DNA from: Chitinophaga pinensis
GTDB taxonomy: Bacteria; Pseudomonadota; Gammaproteobacteria; Burkholderiales; SG8-41
Direction: 5' to 3'
NCBI GenBank assembly: GCA_943329075.2
Contig: CALQCM020000007.1
Span: 32,001 to 96,000, forward strand
DNA length: 64,000 bases
Shown: positions 45,531 to 55,335 of the stretch, one piece after another
Layout: the number at the start of each line of letters is the position of its first letter
Position numbering within the stretch: the stretch's first letter is position 1
Made by a program: the position numbers and the translations under genes
Notes under the pieces: generated by a model
The model's database searches: none
Told to the model about the DNA's origin: nothing
Seen by the model: only the letters and a program-made list of their open reading frames with translations

Positions 45531-46494
45531 ATCGATTACCTGTTCCCTGTTGGCGGCAACGCTGGTTGCGTCGACTGCAGCGCTGGCCCAGGCCTGGCCC
45601 GCCAAACCCATCCGCTTCATCGTGCCCTTCCCGCCTGGCGGCACCACGGACATTCAGGCGCGCATGATCAACGAGCGCCTCGGCGCAAAACTCGGCCAGC
45701 CGGTGGTGCTCGACAACCGTGGTGGCGCCAACGGCGCGATCGGCATGGAAATCGTCGCGCGCGCGCCGGCCGACGGTTACACCATGATCATCTCGACCGT
45801 CGGCACCTGGACCGTCGCCCCGCATCTGTCGAAGCTGCCCTACGACGTGCAGACCGATTTCGCACCGCTCATCCACATGGCAACCACGCCGGGCGTGCTG
45901 CTGGTGCATCCGTCGGTGCCGGCGAAGAACGTTAAAGAACTGATCACTCTGGCAAAGACACGACCGGGCGAACTCACCTACGGCTCGTCGGGGATCGGCG
46001 GTTTCGGCCAGATGTGCGCAGAGTTGTTTGCGGTGACGGCCAACATCAAAATGACCCATGTGCCGTACAAGGGCTCGGCGCCGTCGCTGATCGATCTGAT
46101 GGGCGGCCACATCCAGATCCTCTTCAACAGCGCGCTGCCGACGATGCCGCACATCAAATCGGGCAAGATGCGCGCACTGGCCACCACCGGCGCCAAACGC
46201 ATGAGCATCCTGCCGGAACTGCCGACCGTCGCCGAAGCCGGCCTCAAGGGTTATGAAAACTCGACCTGGTCGGCATTGGGCATGGCCGCGCGCACGCCGC
46301 AACCGGTCATCGAACGGCTCAACAAAGAGATCAACGCGATTCTGCAACTGCCCGAAGTGCAGGAAGCCGCGCGTGCCGACGGCTCGATGATCACCGGTGG
46401 CACGCCCGAACAGTTCCGCGAAATACTGAAGAGCGAACTGGCCAAGTTCGGCAGGCTCATCAAGCAGGCGGGCATCAAGGGTGATGCCGGTTAA
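45523..46494 (+). CDS. Bug/TctC-family periplasmic binding protein (5)
   Basis: A 323-residue binding protein with signal MHKSITCSLLAATLVASTAALAQA. Family blocks: WPAKPIRFIVPFPPGGTTDIQARMINERL, VVLDNRGGANGAIGMEIVARAPADGYTMI, HVPYKGSAPSLIDLMGGHIQILFNSA, LPELPTVAEAGLKGYENSTW. The ATG at 45523 overlaps the cytochrome stop by 8 bases and has GGAGG upstream, so it is coupled to the PepSY/cytochrome pair, an unusual partnership. The membrane partners are not visible. Confidence 0.9.
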   Translation: MHKSITCSLLAATLVASTAALAQAWPAKPIRFIVPFPPGGTTDIQARMINERLGAKLGQPVVLDNRGGANGAIGMEIVARAPADGYTMIISTVGTWTVAPHLSKLPYDVQTDFAPLIHMATTPGVLLVHPSVPAKNVKELITLAKTRPGELTYGSSGIGGFGQMCAELFAVTANIKMTHVPYKGSAPSLIDLMGGHIQILFNSALPTMPHIKSGKMRALATTGAKRMSILPELPTVAEAGLKGYENSTWSALGMAARTPQPVIERLNKEINAILQLPEVQEAARADGSMITGGTPEQFREILKSELAKFGRLIKQAGIKGDAG

Positions 46495-46518
46495 ACGCGC
46501 CTCGGGGTTCGCAAATCA

Positions 46519-47652
46519 ATGGCTGAACCTCTGAAAAACCGCTTCGGCCCTGCGGTGCCGAAACGCATCGCCGCAACCATAGCAGCAGTACATCCGCGCT
46601 TCGACACACGCGGCTTCATTGCCGCTGCGCTCGACGGCTTTGAGGCGCTCGAACTGATGCCGCGCGCACGCCACATCGCGGCAGCGCTGCGGCAATATCT
46701 GCCTGACGACTATACGCGCGCCGCTGAAATTCTCATTGAATCACTGGGTCCGAAGCCCGGCAGCGGTGCCGGCAACGGCAGGGCACCGTTCTTCTATCTG
46801 CCGCACGTGTTTTACGTCGCTGCGCATGGACTCGATCATTTCGAACTGTCGATGCGCGCGCAATACGAACTGACACAACGCTTTACCGCCGAATTCAGCA
46901 TCCGGCCGTATTTGATTCATCACCAGCAGCGCACACTGAAAACGCTTGAACGCTGGAGCACCGACGACAGCGTGCACGTGCGGCGCCTTGTTTCTGAAGG
47001 CACACGCCCGCGCCTGCCGTGGGCGGTGCGCCTGCCGGCGTTTCAGCGCGACCCGCGGCCGGTGCTGGCGTTGATCGAGCGTTTAAAAGATGATCCTGAA
47101 ATCTACGTACGGCGCTCGGTCGCCAATAATCTGAACGACATCGGCAAAGATAATCCAGCGGCATTGATTGCGACTGCCGCACGCTGGCTGAAGAACGCGC
47201 CGGCGCCGCGCGCCGCGCTGGTGCGCCACGCGCTGCGTTCGTCGATCAAGGCCGGCGAGCAGAAAGCGCTCGCCCTGCTTGGCTTCGGCGGCAAAGCCGA
47301 AGTAGCGGTAGGCGATATCATCATCGTGCCAATGCGCGCGCCGATCGGCGGCAAGATCCGCATTTCTTTCGACGTCGTCAACACTTCAAAACATATGCAA
47401 CGCGTGCTGGTCGATCTGAAAGTGCATTACGCCAAAGCGAACGGAAAATCCGGCCCCAAGGTGTTCAAGCTGAAGAAGGTCGGGCTCGCGCCAGGTGCCG
47501 CGGCCTCGTTCGTAAAAACGCTCTCGCTCGCTGACCTCACCACGCGCAAACATTACGCCGGCACGCATCGTATCGACGCCATGCTGAATGGACATGCGGT
47601 TGCGCTGGGCCGCTTCGAAATAACCGCCGGAAAATCGCGCCGTCGCCCGTGA
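46519..47652 (+). CDS. DNA alkylation repair protein (AlkD-type HEAT repeats)
   Basis: A 377-residue protein resembling AlkC/AlkD-type glycosylases built of HEAT-like helical repeats. N-terminal part reads MAEPLKNRFGPAVPKRIAATIAAVHPRFDTRGFIAAALDGFEALELMPRARHIAAALRQYLPDDYTRAAEIL, and the repeat LIERLKDDPEIYVRRSVANNLNDIGKDNP is the typical HEAT pair. The C-terminal 100 residues (IRISFDVVNTSKHMQRVLVDLKVHYAKANGK) add a beta-rich domain. It probably removes alkylated bases by excision. The DegT-type gene overlaps its end by 4 bp (GTGA). Confidence 0.85.
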   Translation: MAEPLKNRFGPAVPKRIAATIAAVHPRFDTRGFIAAALDGFEALELMPRARHIAAALRQYLPDDYTRAAEILIESLGPKPGSGAGNGRAPFFYLPHVFYVAAHGLDHFELSMRAQYELTQRFTAEFSIRPYLIHHQQRTLKTLERWSTDDSVHVRRLVSEGTRPRLPWAVRLPAFQRDPRPVLALIERLKDDPEIYVRRSVANNLNDIGKDNPAALIATAARWLKNAPAPRAALVRHALRSSIKAGEQKALALLGFGGKAEVAVGDIIIVPMRAPIGGKIRISFDVVNTSKHMQRVLVDLKVHYAKANGKSGPKVFKLKKVGLAPGAAASFVKTLSLADLTTRKHYAGTHRIDAMLNGHAVALGRFEITAGKSRRRP

Positions 47653-48836
47653 TCCCGCGCAAGAAACTCGACATCGGCTGGGCCGATCTGGCCTGCGGAT
47701 TGTGCGCCTGTTTTGGCGTGGCGAAGTGCGACGATGCGCAGGACCGGCTTGAACGCTTCTGGTCCCCGGCCGGTAACGCGCTGGCCTGTCTGTCGGTACG
47801 CAGCGGTTTCGATCTGCTGCTGCAGCACCTGGCACTGCCGCGCGGCAGCGAAATACTCATGTCGGCCATCACCATCCGCGACATGGCCGGCATCGTCGAA
47901 CAGCATGGCCTGACCGCGGTGCCGGTTGATCTCGCCCGCGACAGCTGTGCCGTTCAACCGCAAACGCTGGAACGCGCGATCACCGAAAACACCAAAGCCA
48001 TCGTCATCGCTCACCTTTTCGGCAGTCGCGCGGCGATGGATAGCATTGTCAATATCGCACAGCGGTACGGGCTGTTCTTGTGCGAAGACTGCGCGCAGGC
48101 ATTTGCCGCGGACGGCTACCGCGGCCATCCCGGTAGCGATGCGGTGATGTTCAGTTTCGGCACCATCAAGACGGCGACGGCCGGCGGCGGTGCGCTGTTC
48201 AGCTTCCGCGAAACCGCCCTGTGCAGAGCCATTGCCGGGATGCAGTGCCGATACCCTTTGCAGCGGCGCGGCGAATTCATCTACAAGCTGCTGAAAATCG
48301 CAACGCTCAAAGCCCTCTTGTACCGTCTGCCGTATACGTTATTCGTTTTACTGTGCCGCGCCGTCGGTAAAAATCATGACCGCGTGATCAGCAACGCGGT
48401 GCGCGGTTTTCCCGGCGACAAACTGATGCGCAAGCTGCGCCACCAGCCGCCGGCGGCAATGCTGGTCCTGCTGGAACGTCGCCTGCGTAATTTTTCTCCC
48501 GCACTCCTTGCGTGGCGCAAAGCCGCGGCAACGCGTTTGCTTGCCCTGTTGCCACCGCAATTTCACGTCGGGGCTCGCGCCGAACTGCATAGCCACTGGG
48601 TATTCCCGATCCTCAGCCAAAATCCCGATTTACTCGTCCGCCATCTCTGGCAACGCGGTTTCGATGCGACGCGCGGCGCGTCGAGCTTGATCGTGGTGAC
48701 CGGTGATCGGAGCATCGCTGCCGAGGCAAGCAACCTCATCAACCATATCGTCTACCTTCCGTTTGAAACCTGCGACACGGACGCCGAGTTGCAAAGACTG
48801 GCGCATGCAATCGTTCAATTCGCGCGCGCCGGCTGA
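47649..48836 (+). CDS. DegT/DnrJ/EryC1/StrS-family aminotransferase
   Basis: A 395-residue PLP-fold protein. It has ILMSAITIRDMAGIVEQHGLTAVPVDL, NTKAIVIAHLFGSRAAMDSIVNIAQRYGLFLCEDCAQAF and SFGTIKTATAGGGALFSF, where the Lys of TIKT fits the PLP-binding position. Members transaminate keto-sugars for surface polysaccharides or antibiotics. The sequence is divergent and the C-terminal half carries insertions. GTG at 47649 overlaps the previous stop. A sugar substrate is not supported by neighbours. Confidence 0.8.
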   Translation: MIPRKKLDIGWADLACGLCACFGVAKCDDAQDRLERFWSPAGNALACLSVRSGFDLLLQHLALPRGSEILMSAITIRDMAGIVEQHGLTAVPVDLARDSCAVQPQTLERAITENTKAIVIAHLFGSRAAMDSIVNIAQRYGLFLCEDCAQAFAADGYRGHPGSDAVMFSFGTIKTATAGGGALFSFRETALCRAIAGMQCRYPLQRRGEFIYKLLKIATLKALLYRLPYTLFVLLCRAVGKNHDRVISNAVRGFPGDKLMRKLRHQPPAAMLVLLERRLRNFSPALLAWRKAAATRLLALLPPQFHVGARAELHSHWVFPILSQNPDLLVRHLWQRGFDATRGASSLIVVTGDRSIAAEASNLINHIVYLPFETCDTDAELQRLAHAIVQFARAG

Positions 48837-48875
48837 CAGGGCCATTGCCTGTTGCAGAAGTGTAATATTCACGGC

Positions 48876-49391
48876 ATGAATTTCCGGATCAAAACCGGCA
48901 TCGTCCTGGGCGGCTACGCTGTGGCGTTGGTTGCCGCGATGATCGCGTTCGATCTGCGGCTGCGCGCAAACGCGGGCAATCCCGACGCGCAGGGCGGCAT
49001 GCAGGCGTTCGGCGACGCCCTGACGTTCATTTTCGTCTTCGGCATTGCCTCGCTGCCGCCGACCGGGCTTGCGCTCCATTACCTGCGGCCGCTGCAGAAG
49101 TTCTGGCGCACGCTGGCGGCCGGCGCACTCGCACTGGCGGCCACCGCGCTCGCCGCAGCAATAGTCATCCTGTTGTCGAAACAACCGCAGTTTCAATCGG
49201 CGCTGACGCTGCCGGCGGTGTTCGCCGTGCTGCGCCTGCTGCTCTCCCCGGTGATCGGCCCCACGCTGATCGTCGGCGCAATGTTCGCGCCGGACAGGCG
49301 TGCGCGCTGGAGGCTCGGCATTGCCGCTGCCGTCGAATGCGCGGCCGGCGCAGCGTGGTTTATTTCGCTGCGCGTGAGCAACCTGCACTGA
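48876..49391 (+). CDS. Unrecognised inner-membrane protein, 171 residues
   Basis: Not recognised. Hydropathy by eye gives four or five membrane segments: residues 6-24 (IVLGGYAVALVAAMIAF), about 50-70, 80-105, 115-140 and 145-165. It opens MNFRIKTGIVLGGY, then DLRLRANAGNPDAQGGMQAFGDALTFIFVFGIASLPPTGLALHYLRP. Homologues may be among uncharacterised proteobacterial membrane proteins. ATG at 48876 chosen; the frame from 48852 is also open. Its neighbours give no clear role. Confidence 0.65.
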   Translation: MNFRIKTGIVLGGYAVALVAAMIAFDLRLRANAGNPDAQGGMQAFGDALTFIFVFGIASLPPTGLALHYLRPLQKFWRTLAAGALALAATALAAAIVILLSKQPQFQSALTLPAVFAVLRLLLSPVIGPTLIVGAMFAPDRRARWRLGIAAAVECAAGAAWFISLRVSNLH

Positions 49392-49446
49392 TCGCGGTTA
49401 AGATTGGAAAAACGATGCGCCCGCCGTTCAAACTGAAAGGCCCGCC

Positions 49447-49716
49447 ATGCTCAACGAAAAAATCAAAGTCCGCGTGACCCAGACCGACCAGACCATGGAG
49501 GTGGTGGTGTTCAACAAACGCGCCGACTGCATCGAGGTGGTGCTCGGCGAAGGCGTGCACAGCGTGAAATGCCAGCTCACACCGACGCGCACCGGCAAGG
49601 CCTATGTGGGCAGCGTGGTCGGACGGGAAATTGTTTACGAACGCAGCCGCGAACAGGTGCAGGCCGACATCGACCAGCTCAATCCGCGCCTGCGCGATTA
49701 CGACCGGCGGCGCTAA
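49447..49716 (+). CDS. Small conserved-looking protein, 89 residues
   Basis: Not assigned to a family. MLNEKIKVRVTQTDQTMEVVVFNKRADCIEVVLGEGVHSVKCQLTPTRTGKAYVGSVVGREIVYERSREQVQADIDQLNPRLRDYDRRR is summarised here by its parts: a beta-rich core (residues 5-60) and a basic helical C-terminus. It lacks a signal. The codon use is like its neighbours and an upstream GGCCCGCC gap of 55 bp follows the membrane-protein gene, so it is probably real. Confidence 0.6.
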   Translation: MLNEKIKVRVTQTDQTMEVVVFNKRADCIEVVLGEGVHSVKCQLTPTRTGKAYVGSVVGREIVYERSREQVQADIDQLNPRLRDYDRRR

Positions 49717-49722
49717 CGCGCC

Positions 49723-50703
49723 TTACTTCGCGCGCAGGCCGGCGGCATCGACCAGCTTGCGGAATTTTTCGTTCTGCTCGACTAAAAAAGCACCGAACTC
49801 GCGCGGCGTGGTGCCGATCGGATCGGCGCCAAGCATACGCAGACGTTCCTGAAATTCGGGCTTCTTCAGCGCACCAAGCACCTCGGCGGCGAGCTTGTGG
49901 ACGATTGCCGGCGGGGTTTTCTGCGGCGCCAGCAGGCCATACCAGCCGACGATGTCGTAACCCGGCAGCGTTTCGGCAATCGACTCAAGTTCGGGCGCCA
50001 GCGTCGAGCGCTTCATGCTGGTGACACCCAGCGCGCGCAGCTTGCCCTGCTTGACCATCGGCAGCGCGGCCGGCAGCACCGAAAACGAAAACTGCACCTG
50101 CCCCGCCAGCGTGTCCAGTAACGCAAAGACGATGGTTTTGTACGGCACATGCACGAGTTCCAGGCCGGCCATCGTACGCAACATCTCGGTGGCCAGATGA
50201 GGCGCGCCACCAACGCCGCCGGTGCCGTAGTAAAGGCCGCCGGGTTTCGCCTTCGCCAGGGCGATGAATTCCCGGATTGAGTTGGCCTGCACCGACGGAT
50301 TGACAATCAACGCGTAGGGTGTCGAGGCGATCAGGCTGATCGGTGTGAAATCGCGGATCAGGCTGTATTGCAGTTTGTCGAAAACCAGCGGGCCGGTGAT
50401 CTGCTGCGAACTGCCCATGAACAGCGTGTAGCCGTCGGGGGCGGCGCGCGCAGCGGTTTCGGCGCCGATGTTGCCGGCCGAACCGGCGCGATTGTCGGCC
50501 ACCACCTGCTGCCCCCACGCCTCAGTGAAAACGCCGCCGATCAAACGTGTGATGACGTCGGGCCCGGAACTTGGCGAACTCGGTACGATGACGCGGATCG
50601 GTTTGACCGGATAGGTTTCCGCTGCCACCGCCGCGTGTGACAACGGCAGGCACGCAGTGGCCCCGATCAACACGGCGAATTTGAGCTGCAACGGAATGCA
50701 CAT
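49723..50703 (-). CDS. Bug/TctC-family periplasmic binding protein (6)
   Basis: A 326-residue binding protein, signal about residues 1-29 (ACLPLSHAAVAAE). Blocks: YPVKPIRVIVPSSPSSGPDVITRLIGGVF, VVADNRAGSAGNIGAETAARAAPDGYTLF, HVPYKTIVFALLDTLAGQVQFSF and ESIAETLPGYDIVGWYG. The usual YKG loop is YKT here. It is upstream of nothing on its strand and ends 6 bp from the 89-residue gene (convergent). It is 62 bp from the sulfide dehydrogenase genes, which are on the same strand and upstream, so it could be read through from them. Confidence 0.9.
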   Translation of the reverse strand: MCIPLQLKFAVLIGATACLPLSHAAVAAETYPVKPIRVIVPSSPSSGPDVITRLIGGVFTEAWGQQVVADNRAGSAGNIGAETAARAAPDGYTLFMGSSQQITGPLVFDKLQYSLIRDFTPISLIASTPYALIVNPSVQANSIREFIALAKAKPGGLYYGTGGVGGAPHLATEMLRTMAGLELVHVPYKTIVFALLDTLAGQVQFSFSVLPAALPMVKQGKLRALGVTSMKRSTLAPELESIAETLPGYDIVGWYGLLAPQKTPPAIVHKLAAEVLGALKKPEFQERLRMLGADPIGTTPREFGAFLVEQNEKFRKLVDAAGLRAK

Positions 50704-50764
50704 TGATTACTCCTAAAAACAAAATGGGCGCCGCAGCGCCCATTGGTCGGCGTGCCGGTCTATT

Positions 50765-52033
50765 TTAGGCCAATGCCTCGGCCCAGATGTTGCGCGCCCA
50801 ACCCCAGGCGTAGAGGCCTTCCTGCTCGCTGGCCTTGTCGGAGACGCCGCCGGCGCCCTTCACCGGCACCATGGTCTTTTCCTTCGCATCGTAGGCATGC
50901 ACCGAGGCGACATGCATGACGTTTTTGCCGTCGACGAAGCTGTAACAGGTGTTCATCATGACGGGGTCCTGATTCACCGCCCCGCCTTTGATCAACGCGA
51001 TCACCGCGGCCGCGCAGACCTTGGCATGCTGGTTGGCCATGCTCGCCGATTTCGGCATCGCCGGCCCTGACAGCGTGGCATCACCCAGCACATGCACGCC
51101 TTTTACAGCAGTCGATTCGAGCGTCCTCCAGTCGACTGTACACCAGCGGTTGTTGGCATTGATGAGCCCCGCCTTCTCCGCGATCAGACCGGCTTTCTGC
51201 GGCGGCACCACGTTCAATACATCGGCTTTGACGTCCTCGAACTGCAGCTTGGCAGTCAGCGTTTTGACATCCACATCGAGCAGTTCGCTGTTGGGTTTGT
51301 ATTCGATCATGCCTTTATACAAGCCGTTCCACGCCGCAAGAAACAAACCTTTCTTCGACACCAGATCTTCGTTGGAGTCGAGCACCAGGATTTTCGATTT
51401 CGGCTTGGCACGCTTGAAATAGTCAGCCACCTGGCAAATGCGCTCATAGGGTCCCGGCGGGCAGCGATACGGCGCCTTCGGAATATGCAGCGCGAAGACG
51501 CCGCCATCGGGCATGGCTTCAAGTTGCTTGCGCAATGCGAGCGTCTGCGCGCCGGCTTTCCATGCATGCAACACGCGGTTCTGTGCATCGGCGTTGTTGA
51601 GTCCCTGAATGCCGCCATAGAGGAATTCGACACCCGGCGAAACAATCAGCCGGTCGTACGAAAGGGAATTGCCGCCGGCCAGCCGCACTTCGCGCTTTTC
51701 CGCATCAATCGCGGTCGCCTCGTCACGCACGATGCTGATGCCGCGGCGCTTGAGGCCATCATAGCTGTAGGTCAGTTCACGGATGTCGGTGTTGCCGCCG
51801 AGCACGAGGTTGCTGAGCGGGCACGAAATAAATTCACTGCCGCGCTCGACCACCGTGACGTCAATGTCCGGCGCCCACAGTTTGATGTATTTCGCCGCGG
51901 TCGCGCCGCCGTAACCGGCGCCGATGACCACCACCCTGCCGGCACTGGCGCCGCCGGTGGCGCAACCACTCACGGCGGCCGTGCCTGCCGCAACCGAGGC
52001 CCATTGCAAAAATTCGCGTCTGGAAATAATCAT
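50765..52033 (-). CDS. fccB: Flavocytochrome c sulfide dehydrogenase, flavoprotein subunit
   Basis: A 422-residue periplasmic flavoprotein of the FCSD family, oxidising sulfide to sulfur with electrons to cytochrome c. The Tat signal is SRREFLQWASVAAGTAAVSGC. FAD-binding GRVVVIGAGYGGATAAKYIKLW and VERGSEFISCPLSNLVLGG follow. The two redox cysteines fit YRCPPGPYER and NTCYSFVDG. C-terminal end GLYAWGWARNIWAEAL is typical of FccB. It follows the cytochrome gene by 9 bp. No sox genes are in the window. Confidence 0.9.
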   Translation of the reverse strand: MIISRREFLQWASVAAGTAAVSGCATGGASAGRVVVIGAGYGGATAAKYIKLWAPDIDVTVVERGSEFISCPLSNLVLGGNTDIRELTYSYDGLKRRGISIVRDEATAIDAEKREVRLAGGNSLSYDRLIVSPGVEFLYGGIQGLNNADAQNRVLHAWKAGAQTLALRKQLEAMPDGGVFALHIPKAPYRCPPGPYERICQVADYFKRAKPKSKILVLDSNEDLVSKKGLFLAAWNGLYKGMIEYKPNSELLDVDVKTLTAKLQFEDVKADVLNVVPPQKAGLIAEKAGLINANNRWCTVDWRTLESTAVKGVHVLGDATLSGPAMPKSASMANQHAKVCAAAVIALIKGGAVNQDPVMMNTCYSFVDGKNVMHVASVHAYDAKEKTMVPVKGAGGVSDKASEQEGLYAWGWARNIWAEALA

Positions 52034-52042
52034 GACAGCCCC

Positions 52043-52387
52043 TCAGTTGCCGGCGCGCGGCGCGCTCGGCGCCGTGCCGGGTTTGACCGCGGCGAAATAG
52101 CCGGCGATGCGTTCGAGCTGCTCGTCGGTATAACCCTTCGCATGCTGGGGCATGATGGTGCCCGCGCGTTTGCCCGATTTGTAGTCTTTCAGTTGTTGCA
52201 GCAGGTAGTCCCTGCTCTGCCCGGCGAGGCTGGGCGGCACACCGCCGACGCTGATGCCGTCGGTGCCGTGGCAGGTGGTGCAGGTGGCGGCCAGGCTGCG
52301 CGTCTGGCCTGCATCCTGTGCAATAGCGGGCGCCGCCGCGCAGGCAAGCGCGAGCGCAACCGCCGGTATGGCGTGGATTGAATACAT
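52043..52387 (-). CDS. fccA: Cytochrome c of the sulfide dehydrogenase pair
   Basis: A 114-residue monohaem class I cytochrome c, the electron acceptor of the flavoprotein. Signal peptide MYSIHAIPAVALALACAAAPAIAQ, haem motif CTTCH at residues 36-40, and methionine ligand likely in GTIMPQHAKGYTDEQLERIAGYFA. FccA is diheme in some purple sulfur bacteria, so this is the short one-haem form. A TATAAT hexamer at 52421-52416 on its strand may be its -10, about 30 bp upstream; no good -35 is seen. Confidence 0.87.
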   Translation of the reverse strand: MYSIHAIPAVALALACAAAPAIAQDAGQTRSLAATCTTCHGTDGISVGGVPPSLAGQSRDYLLQQLKDYKSGKRAGTIMPQHAKGYTDEQLERIAGYFAAVKPGTAPSAPRAGN

Positions 52388-52451
52388 GATTCCCCCCTAA
52401 GAAAAACGACAAAAGATTATAGCGCCGGCGGATTTTCCGCTTCGATTGTTG

Positions 52452-52478
52452 CGCTATATCTTTATAGCGGCGCGCCGC
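52452..52478. terminator. Hairpins after clpA
   Basis: CGCTATA (52452-52458), loop TCTT, TATAGCG (52463-52469) form a 7-bp stem, overlapping GCGGCGCGCCGC (52467-52478), a 12-bp palindrome, just after the clpA stop. They probably mark the end of the clpS-clpA transcript. There is no long T-run on the minus strand, so the mechanism is uncertain. Confidence 0.4.
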
Positions 52479-52485
52479 GACGGGC

Positions 52486-54744
52486 TCACACCACGCTGGC
52501 GGCTTCTTCCTCGGCGAATATGAGCTGCACCTTGTCGTTCTTGTCGAGATCGACGGTGACCTTGCCGCCGCTGGCCAGCCGCCCGAACAGGAGCTGATCG
52601 GCGAGCGCCGTGCGGATGGTGTCCTGGATGAGCCGCGACATCGGCCGCGCTCCCATCAGCGGATCGAAGCCCTTTTTTGCAAGGTGATCCTTGAGCGCCG
52701 GTGTGAAATTGGCCTCGACTTTTTTCTCCTGCAACTGCTCTTCGAGCTGCATGAGGAACTTGTCGACCACGCGCATGATGATCTCGCGATCGAGCGACGC
52801 GAACGAGATGATCGAATCGAGGCGATTACGGAATTCCGGCGTGAACTGGCGCTTGATCTCAACCATTTCATCACCGAGCTGCGCGGCATTCGTGAATCCC
52901 ATGGTGGTCTTCGAGAGTTCGGCGGCGCCGGCATTGGTGGTCATGATGATCATGACATTGCGGAAATCGGCCTTACGCCCGTTATTGTCGGTGAGCGTGC
53001 CGTGATCCATCACCTGCAGCAGGATGTTGTAGACGTCCGGGTGCGCTTTTTCAATTTCGTCGAGCAGCAACACCGAGTACGGGTGCTTGGTGACCGCCTC
53101 AGTCAACAAACCGCCCTGATCGAAACCGATATAGCCGGGCGGCGCACCGATCAGGCGCGACACCGCATGGCGTTCCATATATTCAGACATGTCGAAGCGG
53201 ATGAGTTCCACACCCATGATGTAGGCGAGCTGGCGCGCGACCTCGGTCTTGCCCACACCGGTCGGGCCCGAGAAGAGGAAGCAGCCGGTCGGTTTTTGCG
53301 GATTACCCAGACCGCTGCGCGACATCTTGATCGCAGAGGCCAGCGCGTTGATCGCCTTGTCCTGGCCGAACACCACCGCCTTGAGATTGCGCTCGAGGTT
53401 CTTCAACTGCGTGCGGTCGTCGCTATTGACGCTTTGTGCCGGCACACGCGCGATCTTGGCAACGATCTCCTCGATCTCGTGTTTGGTGATAATTTTTTTC
53501 TGCTTGGATTTCGGCAGAATGCGTTGCGCCGCGCCCGCCTCGTCGATGACGTCGATGGCTTTATCCGGCAGATGACGGTCGTTGATATAGCGCGCCGCCA
53601 GTTCCGCCGCCGAGGTCAGCGCCGAAGTCGCGTACTTGATACCGTGGTGTTCCTCGAAACGCGTCTTCAGTCCGCGCAGAATGGAAATCGTTTCCGCAAT
53701 GCTCGGCTCGTCCACATCGACCTTCTGGAAGCGTCGCGAGAGGGCGTGGTCTTTTTCGAAAATCCCGCGGTATTCCTGATAAGTCGTCGCACCGATGCAC
53801 TTCAGTTGCCCGGTCGACAGCGCGGGTTTGAGCAGGTTCGATGCGTCGAGAGTGCCGCCCGAGGCGGCGCCGGCGCCGATCAGCGTGTGAATTTCGTCGA
53901 TGAACAGAATCGCATGCGGATTGTCGAGCAACTGCTTGAGCACCGCCTTCAGACGCTGCTCAAAATCACCGCGGTATTTGGTGCCGGCGAGCAGCGCGCC
54001 CATGTCCAGCGAGTAGACCGTACTCTTGGCGAGTATTTCAGGCACTTCGCCCTCGACAATGCGCCGCGCCAACCCTTCGGCAATCGCAGTCTTGCCGACG
54101 CCGGCCTCACCGACCAGCAACGGATTGTTCTTGCGCCGTCGGCACAAGGTCTGCACAACGCGCTCAAGTTCGCGTTCGCGGCCAATCAGCGGATCGATCT
54201 TGCCGGACACAGCCTGTGCGTTCAGGTTCAGGGTGTAGGTTTCAAGCGCGCCGCCGGCGGTCTGCTCCTGCTCGGCCTCAGCCTCGCCCTCGGCCTTGCC
54301 GGGGGCGACCTGCGGTACCTTGCTGATGCCGTGCGAGATGAAGTTAACCACGTCGAGACGGGTGACACCCTTCTGGTGCAGAAAGTAAACGGCGTGCGAA
54401 TCTTTTTCACCGAAGATCGCCACCAGCACATTGGCGCCCGTGACTTCCTTTTTGCCGGACGACTGCACATGCAGGATGGCGCGCTGAATGACGCGCTGAA
54501 AACCCAGCGTCGGCTGGGTGTCGGCGTCTTCATTGGTCAGAACGGGCGTGTGCTCGCTGACGAAATCAGCCAGCAGCTTGCGCAGTTCCTCGACTTCGGC
54601 GGCGCAGGCCTTCAGCACCTCGGATGCGGAGGGGTTGTCGAGCAAAGCCAGCAACAGGTGCTCGACGGTGATGAATTCGTGCCGTTTCTGCCGGGCCTCC
54701 ATAAAGGCCATGTGCAGACTGACCTCGAGTTCCTGGGCAATCAT
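52486..54744 (-). CDS. clpA: ATP-dependent Clp protease, ATPase subunit ClpA
   Basis: Unfoldase that feeds substrates to ClpP; 752 residues. N-domain (1-145) starts [38 protein letters not shown]1 has [18 protein letters not shown] (Walker A) and [24 protein letters not shown]2 has [15 protein letters not shown] and [25 protein letters not shown]. The C-terminal part ends with [20 protein letters not shown] at 54744 follows GGAGG. Its A overlaps the clpS stop. clpP is not in the window. Confidence 0.97.
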   Translation of the reverse strand: MIAQELEVSLHMAFMEARQKRHEFITVEHLLLALLDNPSASEVLKACAAEVEELRKLLADFVSEHTPVLTNEDADTQPTLGFQRVIQRAILHVQSSGKKEVTGANVLVAIFGEKDSHAVYFLHQKGVTRLDVVNFISHGISKVPQVAPGKAEGEAEAEQEQTAGGALETYTLNLNAQAVSGKIDPLIGRERELERVVQTLCRRRKNNPLLVGEAGVGKTAIAEGLARRIVEGEVPEILAKSTVYSLDMGALLAGTKYRGDFEQRLKAVLKQLLDNPHAILFIDEIHTLIGAGAASGGTLDASNLLKPALSTGQLKCIGATTYQEYRGIFEKDHALSRRFQKVDVDEPSIAETISILRGLKTRFEEHHGIKYATSALTSAAELAARYINDRHLPDKAIDVIDEAGAAQRILPKSKQKKIITKHEIEEIVAKIARVPAQSVNSDDRTQLKNLERNLKAVVFGQDKAINALASAIKMSRSGLGNPQKPTGCFLFSGPTGVGKTEVARQLAYIMGVELIRFDMSEYMERHAVSRLIGAPPGYIGFDQGGLLTEAVTKHPYSVLLLDEIEKAHPDVYNILLQVMDHGTLTDNNGRKADFRNVMIIMTTNAGAAELSKTTMGFTNAAQLGDEMVEIKRQFTPEFRNRLDSIISFASLDREIIMRVVDKFLMQLEEQLQEKKVEANFTPALKDHLAKKGFDPLMGARPMSRLIQDTIRTALADQLLFGRLASGGKVTVDLDKNDKVQLIFAEEEAASVV

Positions 54745-55052
54745 CAGTTCTCCTCCATTACACAACGCAGGGGGTGCTGGTGCTGGTGCGCGAATGCCAT
54801 CACCTGATCGACCTTGGTCGCAGCCACGTCCCGCGGATAAACCCCGCAGACACCGGCGCCTTCGCGATGAACCTTGAGCATGATTTGCGTTGCCTTTTCG
54901 CGACTGAGGGAGAAGAACTGCAGGATTACGATAACAACAAAGTCCATGGGAGTGTAGTCGTCATTGAGCAGCATGACCTTGAACATCGGTGGCGACTTTA
55001 CCCTGGCCTTTTCCGCCTCCAAAACCGTATCCGCACGATGCCGTATCGCCAT
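54744..55052 (-). CDS. clpS: ClpS adaptor protein
   Basis: A 102-residue N-end rule adaptor that hands substrates to ClpA. It shows [61 protein letters not shown], including the ND-Y pocket residues that hold the N-degron. The coupling is the usual clpS-clpA with a one-base overlap. The N-terminal 20 residues are charged and flexible. Divergent from the cold-shock gene across 283 bp. Confidence 0.95.
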   Translation of the reverse strand: MAIRHRADTVLEAEKARVKSPPMFKVMLLNDDYTPMDFVVIVILQFFSLSREKATQIMLKVHREGAGVCGVYPRDVAATKVDQVMAFAHQHQHPLRCVMEEN

Positions 55053-55169
55053 CTTTCACACCACCATATGCCTGCATCCTACGATTTCTTATTTTGACCA
55101 AAACCGCAGATTTTTCAAGTGTTAAATAGAGACGCTTTTGCCCGATCTCAAGCCCAAAACAGGGAAAAC

Positions 55170-55198
55170 TTGACTTCCTGCGACAAATAGCCTAGAAA
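55170..55198 (+). promoter_or_regulatory. Probable promoter of the cold-shock gene with long leader
   Basis: TTGACT (55170-55175), 17-base spacer and TAGAAA (55193-55198) lie about 138 bp before the ATG at 55336. A leader of about 130 nt is what cspA-type genes use for temperature-dependent folding. GAGG (55323) gives an SD close to the ATG. Confidence 0.5.
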
Positions 55199-55335
55199 GC
55201 GCAAAGGTGTTTGGCTTCAAGCTCGATCGTAGGACCGGTTTTAGCAGTATCAGCCGCCGTATACGCGTCCCTTGAAACTCAAACAGTCTCCGGAAACTTT
55301 TTCCGGTAATTTTTTAGTTTATGAGGTAATGCAAT

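Noticed and set aside
52684..54807. A 707-codon plus-strand open frame opposite clpA
   Set aside because: Antisense to a certain clpA; the long frame reflects codon bias in clpA, not a second gene.
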